A stretch of DNA of 64,000 bases from Streptomyces flavochromogenes (GCF_000717595.1 NZ_JNZO01000050.1:1-64000), one strand, 5' to 3'; numbered from the stretch's first letter, positions 17,117-25,424 are shown. The notes: generated by a model not told the origin, from the letters alone. Program-made: numbers and translations.

Positions 17117-17923
17117 TCAGGCCGCCGCGCGGAAGACAAACGCCGTCATCGAGGCGGTGACCGGCCCCGGGCCCAGCCGGGCCGTCATCTCCTCGATGAC
17201 GGCGGCGCGGACGGTCGGTCCGTCGCCGCGTTCCTCGACGGCCGCGCGCACCGGTGTTCCGGTGAGGTATCCGGTGGCGAGGTCGGCGGTCGACGCGGCC
17301 CAGCCCTGAAGTGTCAGCTCCTGCTCCTCCTCGACGGCGAACCCGGCGGCTGCCAGATCAGCGGCCACGACAGCGGGGTCGGCGTAGCCGTGCGGAACCG
17401 TCCGGAAGAACTGCGGTGGGTCGACCGGAAAGGCCCGCTCCAGCCCGGCCTGCAGCGCGACTTCGAAGGCGTGCGCCCCAAGCGAGCCCCAGGTGTTGAA
17501 CAGGAACCGGCCGCCCGGAGCGAGGACCCGGCGGACCTCGGTGAAGGCCCCGATGCGGTCAGGAAAGAACATCACACCAAACTGGCAGGCCACCAGGTCA
17601 AAGCCCCCGTCCGGGAACGGCAGCCGCTGCGCGTCGGCCTGCCGCCATACTGCGCCCGGTGATCGAGCCGACCCGAAAGCGACCATGGCCTCGTTCAGGT
17701 CGGTGGCCGTCACCTTGGCGGACGGTGCCGCCACGAGCAGGGCAGACGTTAAGACTCCAGTCCCTGCAGCCAGTTCGAGGATTCGCTGAGGGCGGAGTAC
17801 CGCCGCCCTGGCAGCCAGGTCCCCGGCGAAAGGCTGGAAGACCACCGGCACGAGGTACTGCTCATAGGCCGCCGGCATGGACTCGGACCACCGTCGGTCG
17901 GCCTTGATTCCCGCCACCCTCAT
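17117..17923 (-). CDS. class I SAM-dependent methyltransferase
   Basis: A 268-residue protein with the Methyltransf_11 pattern: motif I ILELAAGTGVLTSALL (about residues 48-63), acidic motif II VTATDLNEAM, DAQRLPFPDGGFDLVACQFG (motifs III/IV) and EVRRVLAPGGRFLF (post-I). It should methylate a small molecule in the cytoplasm; the substrate is unknown. No ribosome site precedes ATG 17923, but TACTGT lies four bases before it, so the transcript may be leaderless. It sits next to the IS630 copy and has normal codon use. Confidence 0.8.
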   Translation of the reverse strand: MRVAGIKADRRWSESMPAAYEQYLVPVVFQPFAGDLAARAAVLRPQRILELAAGTGVLTSALLVAAPSAKVTATDLNEAMVAFGSARSPGAVWRQADAQRLPFPDGGFDLVACQFGVMFFPDRIGAFTEVRRVLAPGGRFLFNTWGSLGAHAFEVALQAGLERAFPVDPPQFFRTVPHGYADPAVVAADLAAAGFAVEEEQELTLQGWAASTADLATGYLTGTPVRAAVEERGDGPTVRAAVIEEMTARLGPGPVTASMTAFVFRAAA

Positions 17924-18080
17924 AACAGTAGCGTCGCGTTAGGAAACCTCTTCCCCGCCGCGCCGCCGTGCCCTGGAGCTTGCCCCGCCTGACGACCAAA
18001 CAGGGCAAAGATTCTCTGACCCGGCACTAGCTCAACAACTACGCAGATGCTGATCTTGAGCGCTGGCAGGCGACGAAGCC

Positions 18081-18328
18081 TCAGGCCGCGGAAGGGTGGT
18101 GCGCAATCAGAGCCTGAGCGAGGTAACCCGCGACTTCATCGGCCCCGGTTTGCAGGGCGGCCAGAGTGACGGACTCGTCGGGTTCGGTGCGTAGGACGAA
18201 CGTTCTGCCGATGCCGGCGAGACTGCCCTTTGACGCGAGCGGCGTGGGTCGAACGTGTCGATGCTGGTCATGACGGGGTCCGACACGCCGGCAGCCACCA
18301 CGATGCGGTCCTGCTCGATGATGTTCAA
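18081..18328 (-). pseudogene. unrecognised fragment, frameshifted
   Basis: The frame from 18328 (NIIEQDRIVVAAGVSDPVMT) changes near 18240 to another that reads IGRTFVLRTEPDESVTLAAL and ends at 18081. Both halves look like protein, but the family is unknown. Confidence 0.3.
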
Positions 18329-18473
18329 CGCGCCGGTGTGCTGCGTGCCGGATGGTGATCGTTGACGAGGAGGTGCAGGGTGGTGGGCCGGGAACGTGGC
18401 TGGGCCCCGGCCCTGGGGGAGAGGGGTCGGGGTCCATCCGAGCCGGGGGCCGTGGCCGGCGGCGGGTGTGTGG

Positions 18474-18650
18474 TCAGTGGTGGCGGAGGGTGTCCTTGAC
18501 GTCTTCCTTGGCCTGGCGGGCGTTGCCCTTGGCCTGGTCGGCGTGTCCTTCGGCGGTCATCCGCTCGTTGCCGAGTGCCCGGCCCGTCATCTCCTTGGCC
18601 TTGCCCTTGGCCTGCTCGGCCTGTGCCTTGGTCTTCTCGGTGCCCGACAT
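18474..18650 (-). CDS. CsbD-family stress protein
   Basis: A 58-residue, highly charged helical protein: KTKAQAEQAKGKAKEMTGRA then NERMTAEGHADQAKGNARQA, the repeated 'A.G..K...G' pattern of CsbD. CsbD is induced by general stress in Bacillus under sigma-B; its molecular role is unknown. GGAGG sits seven bases before ATG 18650. It is divergent from a small hydrophobic protein and near a PRC-barrel gene, as in other Streptomyces stress clusters. Confidence 0.85.
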   Translation of the reverse strand: MSGTEKTKAQAEQAKGKAKEMTGRALGNERMTAEGHADQAKGNARQAKEDVKDTLRHH

Positions 18651-18681
18651 GGGGACCTCCTCGTGTAGTACCGGGTTGGTC

Positions 18682-18828
18682 GTGACCACCCTGCTCGTTC
18701 TGCTTCTGTTCGGTGCCGGTTTCGCGGTGAAGATTCTCTGGTGGGTCGCGATTGCCGTCCTGGTGATCTGGCTGATCGGTTTCGTCGCCCGGCCCAAGAA
18801 CAGCAGCGGCCGCTGGTATCGCTGGTAG
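18682..18828 (+). CDS. small hydrophobic membrane protein
   Basis: A 48-residue peptide from GTG 18682: two short membrane helices (TTLLVLLLFGAGFAV and ILWWVAIAVLVIWLIGFVA) and a basic tail. It matches the size and pattern of the 'hydrophobic protein' genes often seen beside csbD in actinomycetes. Only 31 bp separate it from the divergent csbD start. It is followed by a strong hairpin. Confidence 0.6.
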   Translation: MTTLLVLLLFGAGFAVKILWWVAIAVLVIWLIGFVARPKNSSGRWYRW

Positions 18829-18857
18829 CACGACGGCTCCTGGCGTAGTTCAGGGCT

Positions 18858-18915
18858 GGCATGGCGGTGGCCGTCCACCCCCGAACGAAGGGGGGTGGAC
18901 GGCCACCGCCATGCC
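18858..18915. terminator. perfect 25-bp inverted repeat, 8-nt loop
   Basis: The arms at 18858-18882 and 18891-18915 (starting GGCATGGCGGTGGCCGTCC) are exact complements with loop GAACGAAG. It lies 30 bp after the hydrophobic-protein stop and can end transcription from either side. It is longer than a typical terminator. Confidence 0.75.
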
Positions 18916-19189
18916 GGGAAATAGTTCTGCTCCTGCTCCCATTGAAATCGGATCCCGCGGGTAGCCGTATGCGTTGCGGGGCGGCAGCCGTGACGCAGCA
19001 GGGAACCTGCTCACCTTCCCGAAACGGCTGCCGTTCCGGCCCGAACCGAATTCGATGTGTGGCGGCGCGGACACGGGGCAGGCGGAGTTCAGGACGGAAC
19101 GCGAGTTCCGCTGCATACGTGATGCACCTGATGAAGGCCGGTCGAGAATTCCATTCCCGATCGGCTCCCGTTCACGGAAGGACTTTCGA

Positions 19190-19546
19190 ATGACTGAGAA
19201 TGTGTGGGGTTACCGCGAGACGTCCGGCCGTACGGCCGGTGCCGACCTGACGGGTTACAAGGTCGAGGCGGTCGACGGTTCGATCGGCAAGGTCGACAAG
19301 CACTCCGACGAGGTCGGCTCCTCGTACATCGTGGTCGACACCGGCCCGTGGATCTTCGGCAAGGAGGTTCTCCTGCCGGCGGGCACGATCGACCGGGTCG
19401 ACGCGCAGGAGGAGAAGGTCTACGTCGGCTGGACCAAGGACCAGATCAAGGCCGCCCCGGAGTTCGAGAAGGACAAGCACCTCGGCAACGAGGACTACCA
19501 CCGCCAGGTCGGCGGCTACTACGCCGACCCCTCGAACCGCCTATGA
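19190..19546 (+). CDS. PRC-barrel domain protein
   Basis: A 118-residue protein. The PRC-barrel (about residues 16-75) reads DLTGYKVEAVDGSIGKVDKH and VGSSYIVVDTGPWIFGKEVL, then the charged stretch WTKDQIKAAPEFEKDKHLGN. PRC-barrels occur in photosystem H subunits and RimM; the stand-alone stress-associated form in actinomycetes has no assigned reaction. GGAAGGAC precedes ATG 19190. Lies in the CsbD stress neighbourhood and is followed by a perfect hairpin. Confidence 0.85.
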   Translation: MTENVWGYRETSGRTAGADLTGYKVEAVDGSIGKVDKHSDEVGSSYIVVDTGPWIFGKEVLLPAGTIDRVDAQEEKVYVGWTKDQIKAAPEFEKDKHLGNEDYHRQVGGYYADPSNRL

Positions 19547-19594
19547 GGCAGCTGTAGACGCACCATGAGGCGCGTCGCGGGCGAGTCGCCGGTG

Positions 19595-19629
19595 AATGCC
19601 CCGGACCTGATCCTCAGGTCCGGGGCATT
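19595..19629 (+). terminator. perfect 16-bp hairpin after PRC-barrel gene
   Basis: AATGCCCCGGACCTGA and its exact complement flank a 3-nt loop (TCC), 48 bp after the stop. A strong factor-independent terminator by Streptomyces standards. Confidence 0.75.
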
Positions 19630-19727
19630 GCGCTGGGGTTCACGGGTGTCGGCGCGTGCGCGGGATGTCGTCGGCGACCCGAAGGTCGGCGAAGTCGGCG
19701 TGCGCCGCCTGGACGGCTTCGGGGTCC

Positions 19728-19940
19728 GCCTTCCTTCTTCTCGTGTTCGGCGCACGCCCGGTAGACGCTGAGGGCCAGGCCCTTGCGCTCGCCGGTGGGG
19801 ATGATCAGGTCGGGCTGGATCTCCTCGCCCGATTCGCCGTTCGCGCGGCGCCGCAGCACGGTGTGCAGCATGTCGTCGGTGATGACGGGCGGCCGGCCCC
19901 CGTGCTTGCCCTTGCGGGCCGCCGCGTAGAGTCCTTCGAC
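19728..19940 (-). mobile_element. serine recombinase, C-terminal remnant
   Basis: The minus frame reads GKHGGRPPVITDDMLHTVLR, then NGESGEEIQPDLIIPTGERK and VYRACAEHEKKEG, which is the DNA-binding end of actinobacterial resolvase/invertase proteins ('GGRP...VLRRRA.GES...QPDLIIPTGKRKG...YRALAEHEK'). The catalytic N-terminal domain is absent. It ends abruptly at about 19940, where unrelated plus-strand sequence begins. Confidence 0.6.
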
Positions 19941-20089
19941 TGGTTCGCCTCGGTGGCCGTCCTGGATGAAGGCGGCTACGAGATCGTCCGCCGCGACACC
20001 ACCCGCAACGAGCACGACATCACCACGGCGAGCAGCATCAACGACATCGCCCGCGACCTCACCACCTGGATGGCTGCCCGCAGTATCAG
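19941..20089 (+). pseudogene. unrecognised protein fragment
   Basis: In frame with the IstB remnant but not of that family: VLDEGGYEIVRRDTTRNEHD then SSINDIARDLTTWMAARS. Coding bias is good but both ends are cut by other fragments. Function unknown. Confidence 0.35.
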
Positions 20090-20258
20090 CACTCGCCAAC
20101 GAGTCCTTCGGCGGCTGGACCAAGACCTTCCCCGACCCCGCCTCTGCGCGGCCATCGTCGACCGACTCACCTTCAACGGCACCATTATCGAGACCGGCAC
20201 CGACTCCTACCGCCTCGCCAGCACCCGAGCCCGAACCGAACAACCTGCAGCGGGCTGA
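20090..20258 (+). mobile_element. IstB-like (IS21 family) ATPase, C-terminal remnant
   Basis: Across one frame change the pieces read ANESFGGWTKTFPDP and LCAAIVDRLTFNGTIIETGT, then DSYRLASTRAR, matching the end of IS21 IstB helper proteins ('W...FGD...A.LDRL.H......GDSYRLR..R'). Neither the Walker motifs nor IstA remain. Confidence 0.5.
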
Positions 20259-20308
20259 CCCCTGAAACCGCTGGACTGCTGGTCAGGGCACCTGTCAGGC
20301 TCCGCTTC

Positions 20309-20812
20309 GTGGAGATACTCGATGTCCTGACCAGCATGGCAAAGACAGGTCGGCTGGGCTCGGTGTTCAGCGGAGCCGACTGGAACGATGTGACCGCAAC
20401 ACTCGGCGAGCCGTGGGACATCGGAACAATGAGCCGGCACAGAAAGTGGCCGCGGCTCTTCGCCTACGGAGACCTTGAACTGAGTGTCTGCCGCTGCCGC
20501 AGGGTCTCCCTCATCTGCGTCCAGACCTGGCGTGACGTCGTCGAACTCCCTCCGTCGGTTGTCGGGGGGACGGGCACCTTCCCGGCAGGGCTCAAGCATG
20601 CGGACGTCGTTTCCGCGTTGGTCAGTGCCGGCTGTTCCTGGGAGCCCTATCCTCCGCTGACCTTCGGCGACCAGTGCTCGATCACGGCGATCGCGTCAGG
20701 AGCGAACTTCACCTTCGAGATCCCCGAGGGCCAGGAACCCGTGCTGAACGTCATGGGCCTGCCCGGCGACGGACACGACTGCTCCGCACGGACTCCAGGC
20801 CAAGATCACTGA
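20309..20812 (+). CDS. hypothetical protein, conserved Streptomyces type
   Basis: A 167-residue soluble protein (GTG start): LTSMAKTGRLGSVFSGADWN, VTATLGEPWDIG, then FAYGDLELSVCRCRRVSLIC and TWRDVVELPPSVVG. The plan resembles small proteins next to toxin or RHS genes in Streptomyces that may act as immunity proteins, but I cannot assign a family. The frame is intact, though its neighbours are remnants. No good ribosome site precedes the chosen start. Confidence 0.55.
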   Translation: MEILDVLTSMAKTGRLGSVFSGADWNDVTATLGEPWDIGTMSRHRKWPRLFAYGDLELSVCRCRRVSLICVQTWRDVVELPPSVVGGTGTFPAGLKHADVVSALVSAGCSWEPYPPLTFGDQCSITAIASGANFTFEIPEGQEPVLNVMGLPGDGHDCSARTPGQDH

Positions 20813-20906
20813 CGCGAAGCGCCGTCGAAACTCGGTTCTGGCACAGATCTTGGGGAGTCGTCGCGGAGAGTGACGGTTTCGTTCGATTGCAGGGGGCGCC
20901 AGCCCG

Positions 20907-21110
20907 TCAGCGTTCCCGCATCCTGGTCCACCACCAGCCGAACATCACCAACTCGATGTTGTTGGGTTCCGGCAGGGTTCGGCGCTCGAGCTCCGCATCG
21001 AGGCGTGTGATCAGTCGGCCCAGGTCCCGTTGTGCTCCGGGAGGAAGGTTCCGCATCGCCCACTCGAGGTCATCACGGGCGCCCGGCTCCGCTCCGAATG
21101 TGAGGGGCGG
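20907..21110 (-). pseudogene. C-terminal fragment of hypothetical protein
   Basis: In the minus frame AEPGARDDLEWAMRNLPPGA, RDLGRLITRLDAELERRTLP and VMFGWWWTRMRER run to a stop at 20907. The helical, charged pattern is protein-like, but upstream of about 21110 it dissolves into non-coding sequence. It resembles short helical proteins of Streptomyces of unknown role. Confidence 0.4.
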
Positions 21111-21441
21111 TCCTCCGGTCGCTGTCGGCAGGGGGCAGACTGCCGGGATGAGCGAGGCGCCCTGACGGGCACCCAGACCCCAGCCACACGGGGGGCCATG
21201 GCCCCGTCCACTCCGGACGCGGCTGTGGCCGCTCCGGCGGCCAGCCCGGACACTCCGGGCACCCGGAAGGCTGGGCAGATCGGCCCTGGTGGACCGGCGA
21301 GCGCGGGGTGATGGCGATTCTTGAAAACGGCTGTGGCGGATAATTCGTGACGCACGCGATGGCGAGGGGGCCGACGGTTGGCCCATGCTTGATCGCTAGC
21401 GCCGGGGCCCGGGGGCCCGGCATACCTTGAGGGGGCCCGCG

Positions 21442-21972
21442 GTGGTGGTCGGTGAACTGGTACGAACAGAACTGCGACGCGTCGACTGGGCATCCTTGAA
21501 GTGCGGCTGCGGTGACTCTGCGGAGCATGTGCCGCTCCTGATCGAGGCGATCATCACCGCTGAGACACCCCAAGACATGATCGGATACACCCTCGATGGC
21601 CATGTCGAGGAAAGCACGATCATCTTCGAGTGCACTCCGCCAGCGGTCGGCGTGATCATGGCCGCGCTGGCGGGCGACCTCTCCACACTGGCCCGGGACG
21701 TGCTGCTGCAGACGTTGTGGTTCGTGGCAGCGGGTTCGGGCGATGACGGGCCGACTGCGGAAAGTGAGGGTCTGGGCGAGGGGTGCAGGCACCACGTGCA
21801 GGAGGGGTTAGGGAGGCTTGTCCAGATCGGGCTCACGGGTACGGCGAAGGACGCCGAAACGGTGGCGGACATCTGTGAGTCCGTCGGGCTTGGCGGTGAC
21901 AAAGCCGCCTTCTACCAGACCGAGCTGCGCAACCGGGTGCATGCGAAGACCAAGCGCGGGCGACGCGTCTGA
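21442..21972 (+). CDS. hypothetical helical protein
   Basis: A 176-residue protein from GTG 21442, preceded by GAGGGGG. Helical pattern throughout: VGELVRTELRRVDWASLKCG, CGDSAEHVPLLIEAIITAET, ALAGDLSTLARDVLLQTLWF, and a basic tail HAKTKRGRRV. Armadillo/HEAT-like alternation is possible, and such proteins are seen as immunity-type partners, but there is no adjacent toxin. The gene ends 13 bp before an ISL3 remnant. Confidence 0.5.
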   Translation: MVVGELVRTELRRVDWASLKCGCGDSAEHVPLLIEAIITAETPQDMIGYTLDGHVEESTIIFECTPPAVGVIMAALAGDLSTLARDVLLQTLWFVAAGSGDDGPTAESEGLGEGCRHHVQEGLGRLVQIGLTGTAKDAETVADICESVGLGGDKAAFYQTELRNRVHAKTKRGRRV

Positions 21973-21984
21973 TGCTCTGAAGAT

Positions 21985-22350
21985 CAAGGTGGTTGGGCAA
22001 GGACGAGGGTGCGTAGGAGGGCGAAGGAAGCGCGGCCGTATGACCGGCGTTTGATCAGTTTGATGCGTGTGACCTGCCCCTCGACGACGCCGGAGCTCCA
22101 GTGGAGCGTGGTCGTTAACGACGGCGTCCCAGTCGTTCTGGAGGAATGCTGCGAAGCCCTCGACCGGCTGTGGACCTTTGGCCGAGGGCGCGGGCCATCC
22201 AGTCGGTGAGATCGTGACCTCGACGTTCGCGGGCGATGGCACTGAACTCATGAGCGAGGTCACGGGCGGTGGCCAGGTCGGGACAGGCATCCAGGATCCG
22301 GTCGAGCTGTTCGAGCTGATTGCCGGTCAGACTGTCGGGGCGGCGCATGA
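21985..22350 (-). mobile_element. ISL3-family transposase remnant, second copy
   Basis: MRRPDSLTGNQLEQLDRILD and DLAHEFSAIARERRGHDLTD (22115-22348), then after a frameshift AAFLQNDWDAVVNDHAPLEL, and further downstream a degraded IKLIKRR-type basic motif. Same family as 14800-15164 but clearly a different element. It directly abuts the Tpg remnant on the opposite strand. Confidence 0.65.
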
Positions 22351-22385
22351 TCCAGGTCGTGATGCGGCGGGGGCTGGGTATCGGA

Positions 22386-22710
22386 GAGGTGGCAGCCGCA
22401 GGTCCGCGCGAAGGCGAGGCAGAAGGCGGCGACCACGACCGGGCTGGTCGTCTCCACCCGCGCCCGCTTCGGCTTCGAAGCCGCCGGGGGCACGACCGAC
22501 GATGCCCGGATCCGTAACATCACCCAGGCCCTGCCGCCCGAGTACGCCGACCAGCTGTTCAGCGCACGGGAGCAGGGCGCCGGCGAGGACCAGCTCCGGC
22601 AGATCGCCGCCGAGGGCCTGGCCCAGAGGTACTTCCGCGCCAACAACACCCGCGCCCACGGCCTGGACGTGGAGTTCACCGACGTGGAGCGGCTCGACAT
22701 CGAGCTGTAG
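22386..22710 (+). pseudogene. tpg: Tpg-like telomere terminal protein, C-terminal remnant
   Basis: A frame of about 107 codons ending at TAG 22708-22710 reads RWQPQVRAKARQKAATTTGL, VVSTRARFGFEAAGGTTDDA, ITQALPPEYADQLFSAREQG and DVEFTDVERLDIEL. This is the pattern of the C-terminal half of Streptomyces Tpg proteins (about 185 residues), which cap the 5' ends of linear replicons, including the 'FTD.E.LDIEL' tail. The N-terminal DNA-binding half is missing; an ISL3 remnant sits at the breakpoint. A second relative is at 51525-51987. Confidence 0.7.
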
Positions 22711-22867
22711 GCCGGCTCCCGCACGAGCGCCGCGCCCCCGGCTGTGACTGGGCGCTTCAGTTGGCGAGTGAGCGTGCGAGATGGCGACTTGAGTGGGAGT
22801 GATCCACGGCTCGGGGTTAACCTCGATCATTCTCGATCGGGCGAGCCAGGGTACGAACTCGCCGTTG

Positions 22868-23243
22868 TTAGCCGAACATCTCCTCGTACGTAGCCGCGTC
22901 GATCATCCCGTAGGCGGGCGCTCCCCTGTCCGGCTCGATGGAGAACAGCCACCCTTCGCCATACGGATCGCTGTTCACCAATTCAGGCTGGTCGTCCAGG
23001 GCGCTATTCACCGCGGTCACTACACCGCTCCTGGGGGTCTGCACGCGCATTTCGCCAGAGGGCGACTCCACGACGCAGACAGCCTCCCCGGCCATCATGT
23101 GCCTGCCGACCTCGGGAAACTGAACAAAGACAACGTCCCCAAGCCGCTCCTGGCCGTACTCGGTGAATGCCGATTCTGAACTCCGGGCCACGTTCGCTCA
23201 TCCACGTGTGGTCCTTCGTGTACTTGAGGTCAGACGGAATCAT
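22868..23243 (-). pseudogene. GcvH-like protein, frameshifted, lipoyl lysine absent
   Basis: MIPSDLKYTKDHTWMSERGP (23243) continues, after one extra T near 23168, as EYGQERLGDVVFVQFPEVGR and AVCVVESPSGEMRVQTPRSG, ending DAATYEEMFG: the order and length (about 125 residues) of glycine cleavage H protein. In real GcvH the lipoylated Lys lies in ESVK; here the site reads ESPSGE, so no lipoyl lysine. Either an H-like protein with another role or a decayed copy; the frameshift favours decay. No other gcv gene is nearby. Confidence 0.65.
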
Positions 23244-23514
23244 GACGATGCCTCCCGTAGCAGAAAGTGACGATTCGGGATTGGATTGTCACAGGCTGGA
23301 GGGAGACTCCCTGTTGATCGACGGCGCGTGTTCAGCAAGGACTTCCCCCGGAACCTCGTGCGCATCCGCGGAGACGCCGGCTGCGCAGGCAGCCGTGCTG
23401 CCTCTGGAGTGGACGACGCGGCCCAAGGGGGCGGGAGGCCCGAGCAGCTCGCGCACGACCTGGCAGCCGGGAGGCGGGCTGTACCGCGACTCAGCTCGAC
23501 TCGCCGTATCAAAT

Positions 23515-23607
23515 ACTCAGTCACACCGGCATTGGAGCTGCCGGGGGCGCGGCGCTTCGCATCCTACGGAAGGTCCGCCGCGGTCAGCTCTTACGCGTGG
23601 CACGGCG
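23515..23607 (+). repeat. approx. 92-bp imperfect direct repeat, copy 1
   Basis: Shares CTCAGT, TTGGA(A)GCTGCC, TTCGCATCCTACG(G/A)AAGG, GGTCAG.TC.TACG and GGCACGGCG with 25075-25165, about 1.56 kb downstream in the same orientation. The two copies bracket the predicted pore-forming protein gene. Confidence 0.6.
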
Positions 23608-23703
23608 GCAACAAGCGAGGGAGGGTCGCCCGTCGGCGCTCTCCATACCCACAGTCAGTCTGGTCGGCTGTCCGTCACTCTGCCTCACCGTGCCGGGCTC
23701 CAG

Positions 23704-23769
23704 GGCCCGCCCTGGTTCACCCACGCGGTGGAACGCGCGTTCCGGCGCGTGGGTGAACCAGGGCGGGCC
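23704..23769. terminator. 66-nt hairpin with 24-bp perfect stem
   Basis: The arms GGCCCGCCCTGGTTCACCCA... (23704-23727) and the exact complement (23746-23769) enclose an 18-nt centre that itself contains the palindrome GGAACGCGCGTTCC. It lies between the minus-strand gcvH remnant and the plus-strand gene at 23935 and could be a bidirectional terminator or a protein-binding site. Confidence 0.6.
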
Positions 23770-23934
23770 AGCCCGGCCGATGTCGCGGCCCTGCGGGAGG
23801 GTGGATCCGCGCCACACAACCAGCCCGTGGAAGTGTGAGTCGTGCGGACGATGCCGCGAGCGCGATCGACGCGGTCCAAGTCGGCCCGCACGGGCATCCC
23901 GCGGGCTGGACAACCATGCGGAAGGACTCCACAC

Positions 23935-24960
23935 ATGGGCTACACGCCCGACGGCTACGGCCAGATCAGCGTCGGTATCTACAACTGTCTACAGCCCGAC
24001 CGCCAAGTCGGCTATACCGCACCCGAGGAGATCTATCTCAAGCGGTGCCCCAAGGTCGAGTTTTTCAGGGCGGGCCCCGCGTTCCGGGCGAGCTGGGACT
24101 ACTCGGTGACGACGTCCGAGATCGAGGCCGAGTTTCCGAGGTCCGAGGCGTACGAGAAGTTCGGGATCGACGAGAGCCAGGTCGCCCAAGTCCACAAGGA
24201 CTGGACCGAGTGGGCGATTGGAACGGATGAGCGCTACAAGCAGTCTGCATCTTGGGCCGCGCCGTACGGGCCGGTCGCCCTCATGTCGATCGCGAAAGCG
24301 GACCTTCTCCACTTCGCTGGGAGGCGTGTGGCGGTTGCGCCGTTCATCTGCGGATCGACCCCGTTCGAAGGCGTGCAGAACAAGTCCTACGTGGATGAGG
24401 CGAGCATCACGGTGACCGACTCCACCACGGAAGGATGGGAGTTCGGCCTGTCCGCCGAGGCCGGCATGGAAAAGAAAGACGGTCCAGGCGTTAAGGCGAC
24501 CGCCTCGTTCCGCTGGTCGAAGACCACCACGCACACCACCGAGGTCCGCAAGAGCCACACTGAATCCACGACCATCCCGGGCAAAGAAGGGCAGTGGACG
24601 AAGCTGGACATGCGTGCCTGCGCCGGTGTCTACTCCGGCTGGCTCAGGTATCCCCTCCCCGGCGGTGACAAGTTCGGCATCTACCCGATGCGGGTCCCCG
24701 TCCAGGCCCCTGGCTTCCCCAACCCCGTGGCTGAACATCAGCTCCACGCCCCCGCCAGCACCTACAGCGACACCGAAACCACCCTCCTGAGGGACTACCA
24801 CCAGGCTGAAGAGGACTACGCAAAGGCGCTGCAGAACACCATCAATGCGGGCCCCTCCGCCAGCGACGAAGGTATTTTCGCCGGTGCAAACCTGCAGCTG
24901 ATGGAGGCCGATGCCGAACGCCGCCGTCTCGAAGCAGCCATCGAGGCCCTCGGTATCTGA
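23935..24960 (+). CDS. putative aerolysin/ETX-like beta-pore-forming protein
   Basis: A 341-residue protein; GAAGG ten bases upstream of ATG 23935. No signal peptide. The middle (about residues 150-230) reads VDEASITVTDSTTEGWEFGL, KATASFRWSKTTTHTTEVRK and SHTESTTIPGKEGQWTKLDM: long Ser/Thr-rich strands with alternating polarity as in the insertion hairpin of aerolysin/ETX-MTX2 proteins. Then ACAGVYSGWLRYPL, and a C-terminal coiled coil (EEDYAKALQ...MEADAERRRLEAAIEAL). Role could be a toxin or a defence protein. Pattern-based; the family is not certain. It stands alone between two 90-bp repeats. Confidence 0.45.
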   Translation: MGYTPDGYGQISVGIYNCLQPDRQVGYTAPEEIYLKRCPKVEFFRAGPAFRASWDYSVTTSEIEAEFPRSEAYEKFGIDESQVAQVHKDWTEWAIGTDERYKQSASWAAPYGPVALMSIAKADLLHFAGRRVAVAPFICGSTPFEGVQNKSYVDEASITVTDSTTEGWEFGLSAEAGMEKKDGPGVKATASFRWSKTTTHTTEVRKSHTESTTIPGKEGQWTKLDMRACAGVYSGWLRYPLPGGDKFGIYPMRVPVQAPGFPNPVAEHQLHAPASTYSDTETTLLRDYHQAEEDYAKALQNTINAGPSASDEGIFAGANLQLMEADAERRRLEAAIEALGI

Positions 24961-25074
24961 CCTGCTGAACCCAGCACCAGCCTCGGCATGCTGCGGCCCG
25001 ACTCGTCCTCACCGGGCGCCGGGCCGCTGTGCTGCCGGACACCGAGGGCCCGTGTTCACCCGGCCAACAAGAAC

Positions 25075-25165
25075 GCTCAGTACAATCGCTTGGAAGCTGC
25101 CAGAGACGAGGCGTTTCGCATCCTACGAAAGGCACGCACGGTCAGGTCGTACGTGCGGCACGGCG
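25075..25165 (+). repeat. approx. 91-bp imperfect direct repeat, copy 2
   Basis: Partner of 23515-23607. It overlaps the 3' end of the minus-strand fragment ending at 25142, so the repeat may represent a duplicated gene end and its downstream region. Confidence 0.6.
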
Positions 25166-25420
25166 CCGTGCCCACCAGGACAGCCTCGGCGCGGTGGCGG
25201 CGTTGACGGCCCGGCCGAACGCCTCCAGCGCAGCCTCCAGGCGCGCGGTGTTCTCCACATCCGACAGGGCGTTCAGCAGTTGCTCGGTGGCGGTGACGAC
25301 GGCCGGGTCCGAGGAGCGCATGAGCGGGGCGGCGGCGCTGGCGGCCCGGGTGAGCGGCTCGCGCACGGCGGCCACGGACTGCCCGGCCCCCGTCACTGGA
25401 AAGCCCGCCGGGCCCGCACG
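25142..25420 (-). pseudogene. C-terminal fragment of hypothetical helical protein
   Basis: SVAAVREPLTRAASAAAPLM, SSDPAVVTATEQLLNALSDV and LEAALEAFGRAVNAATAPRL end in a basic tail with stop at 25142. The Ala-rich helical pattern and codon bias are protein-like. Upstream of about 25420 the frame becomes the antisense of the P450 remnant, so the N-terminus is lost. Family unknown. Confidence 0.45.
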
Positions 25421-25424
25421 CGCC

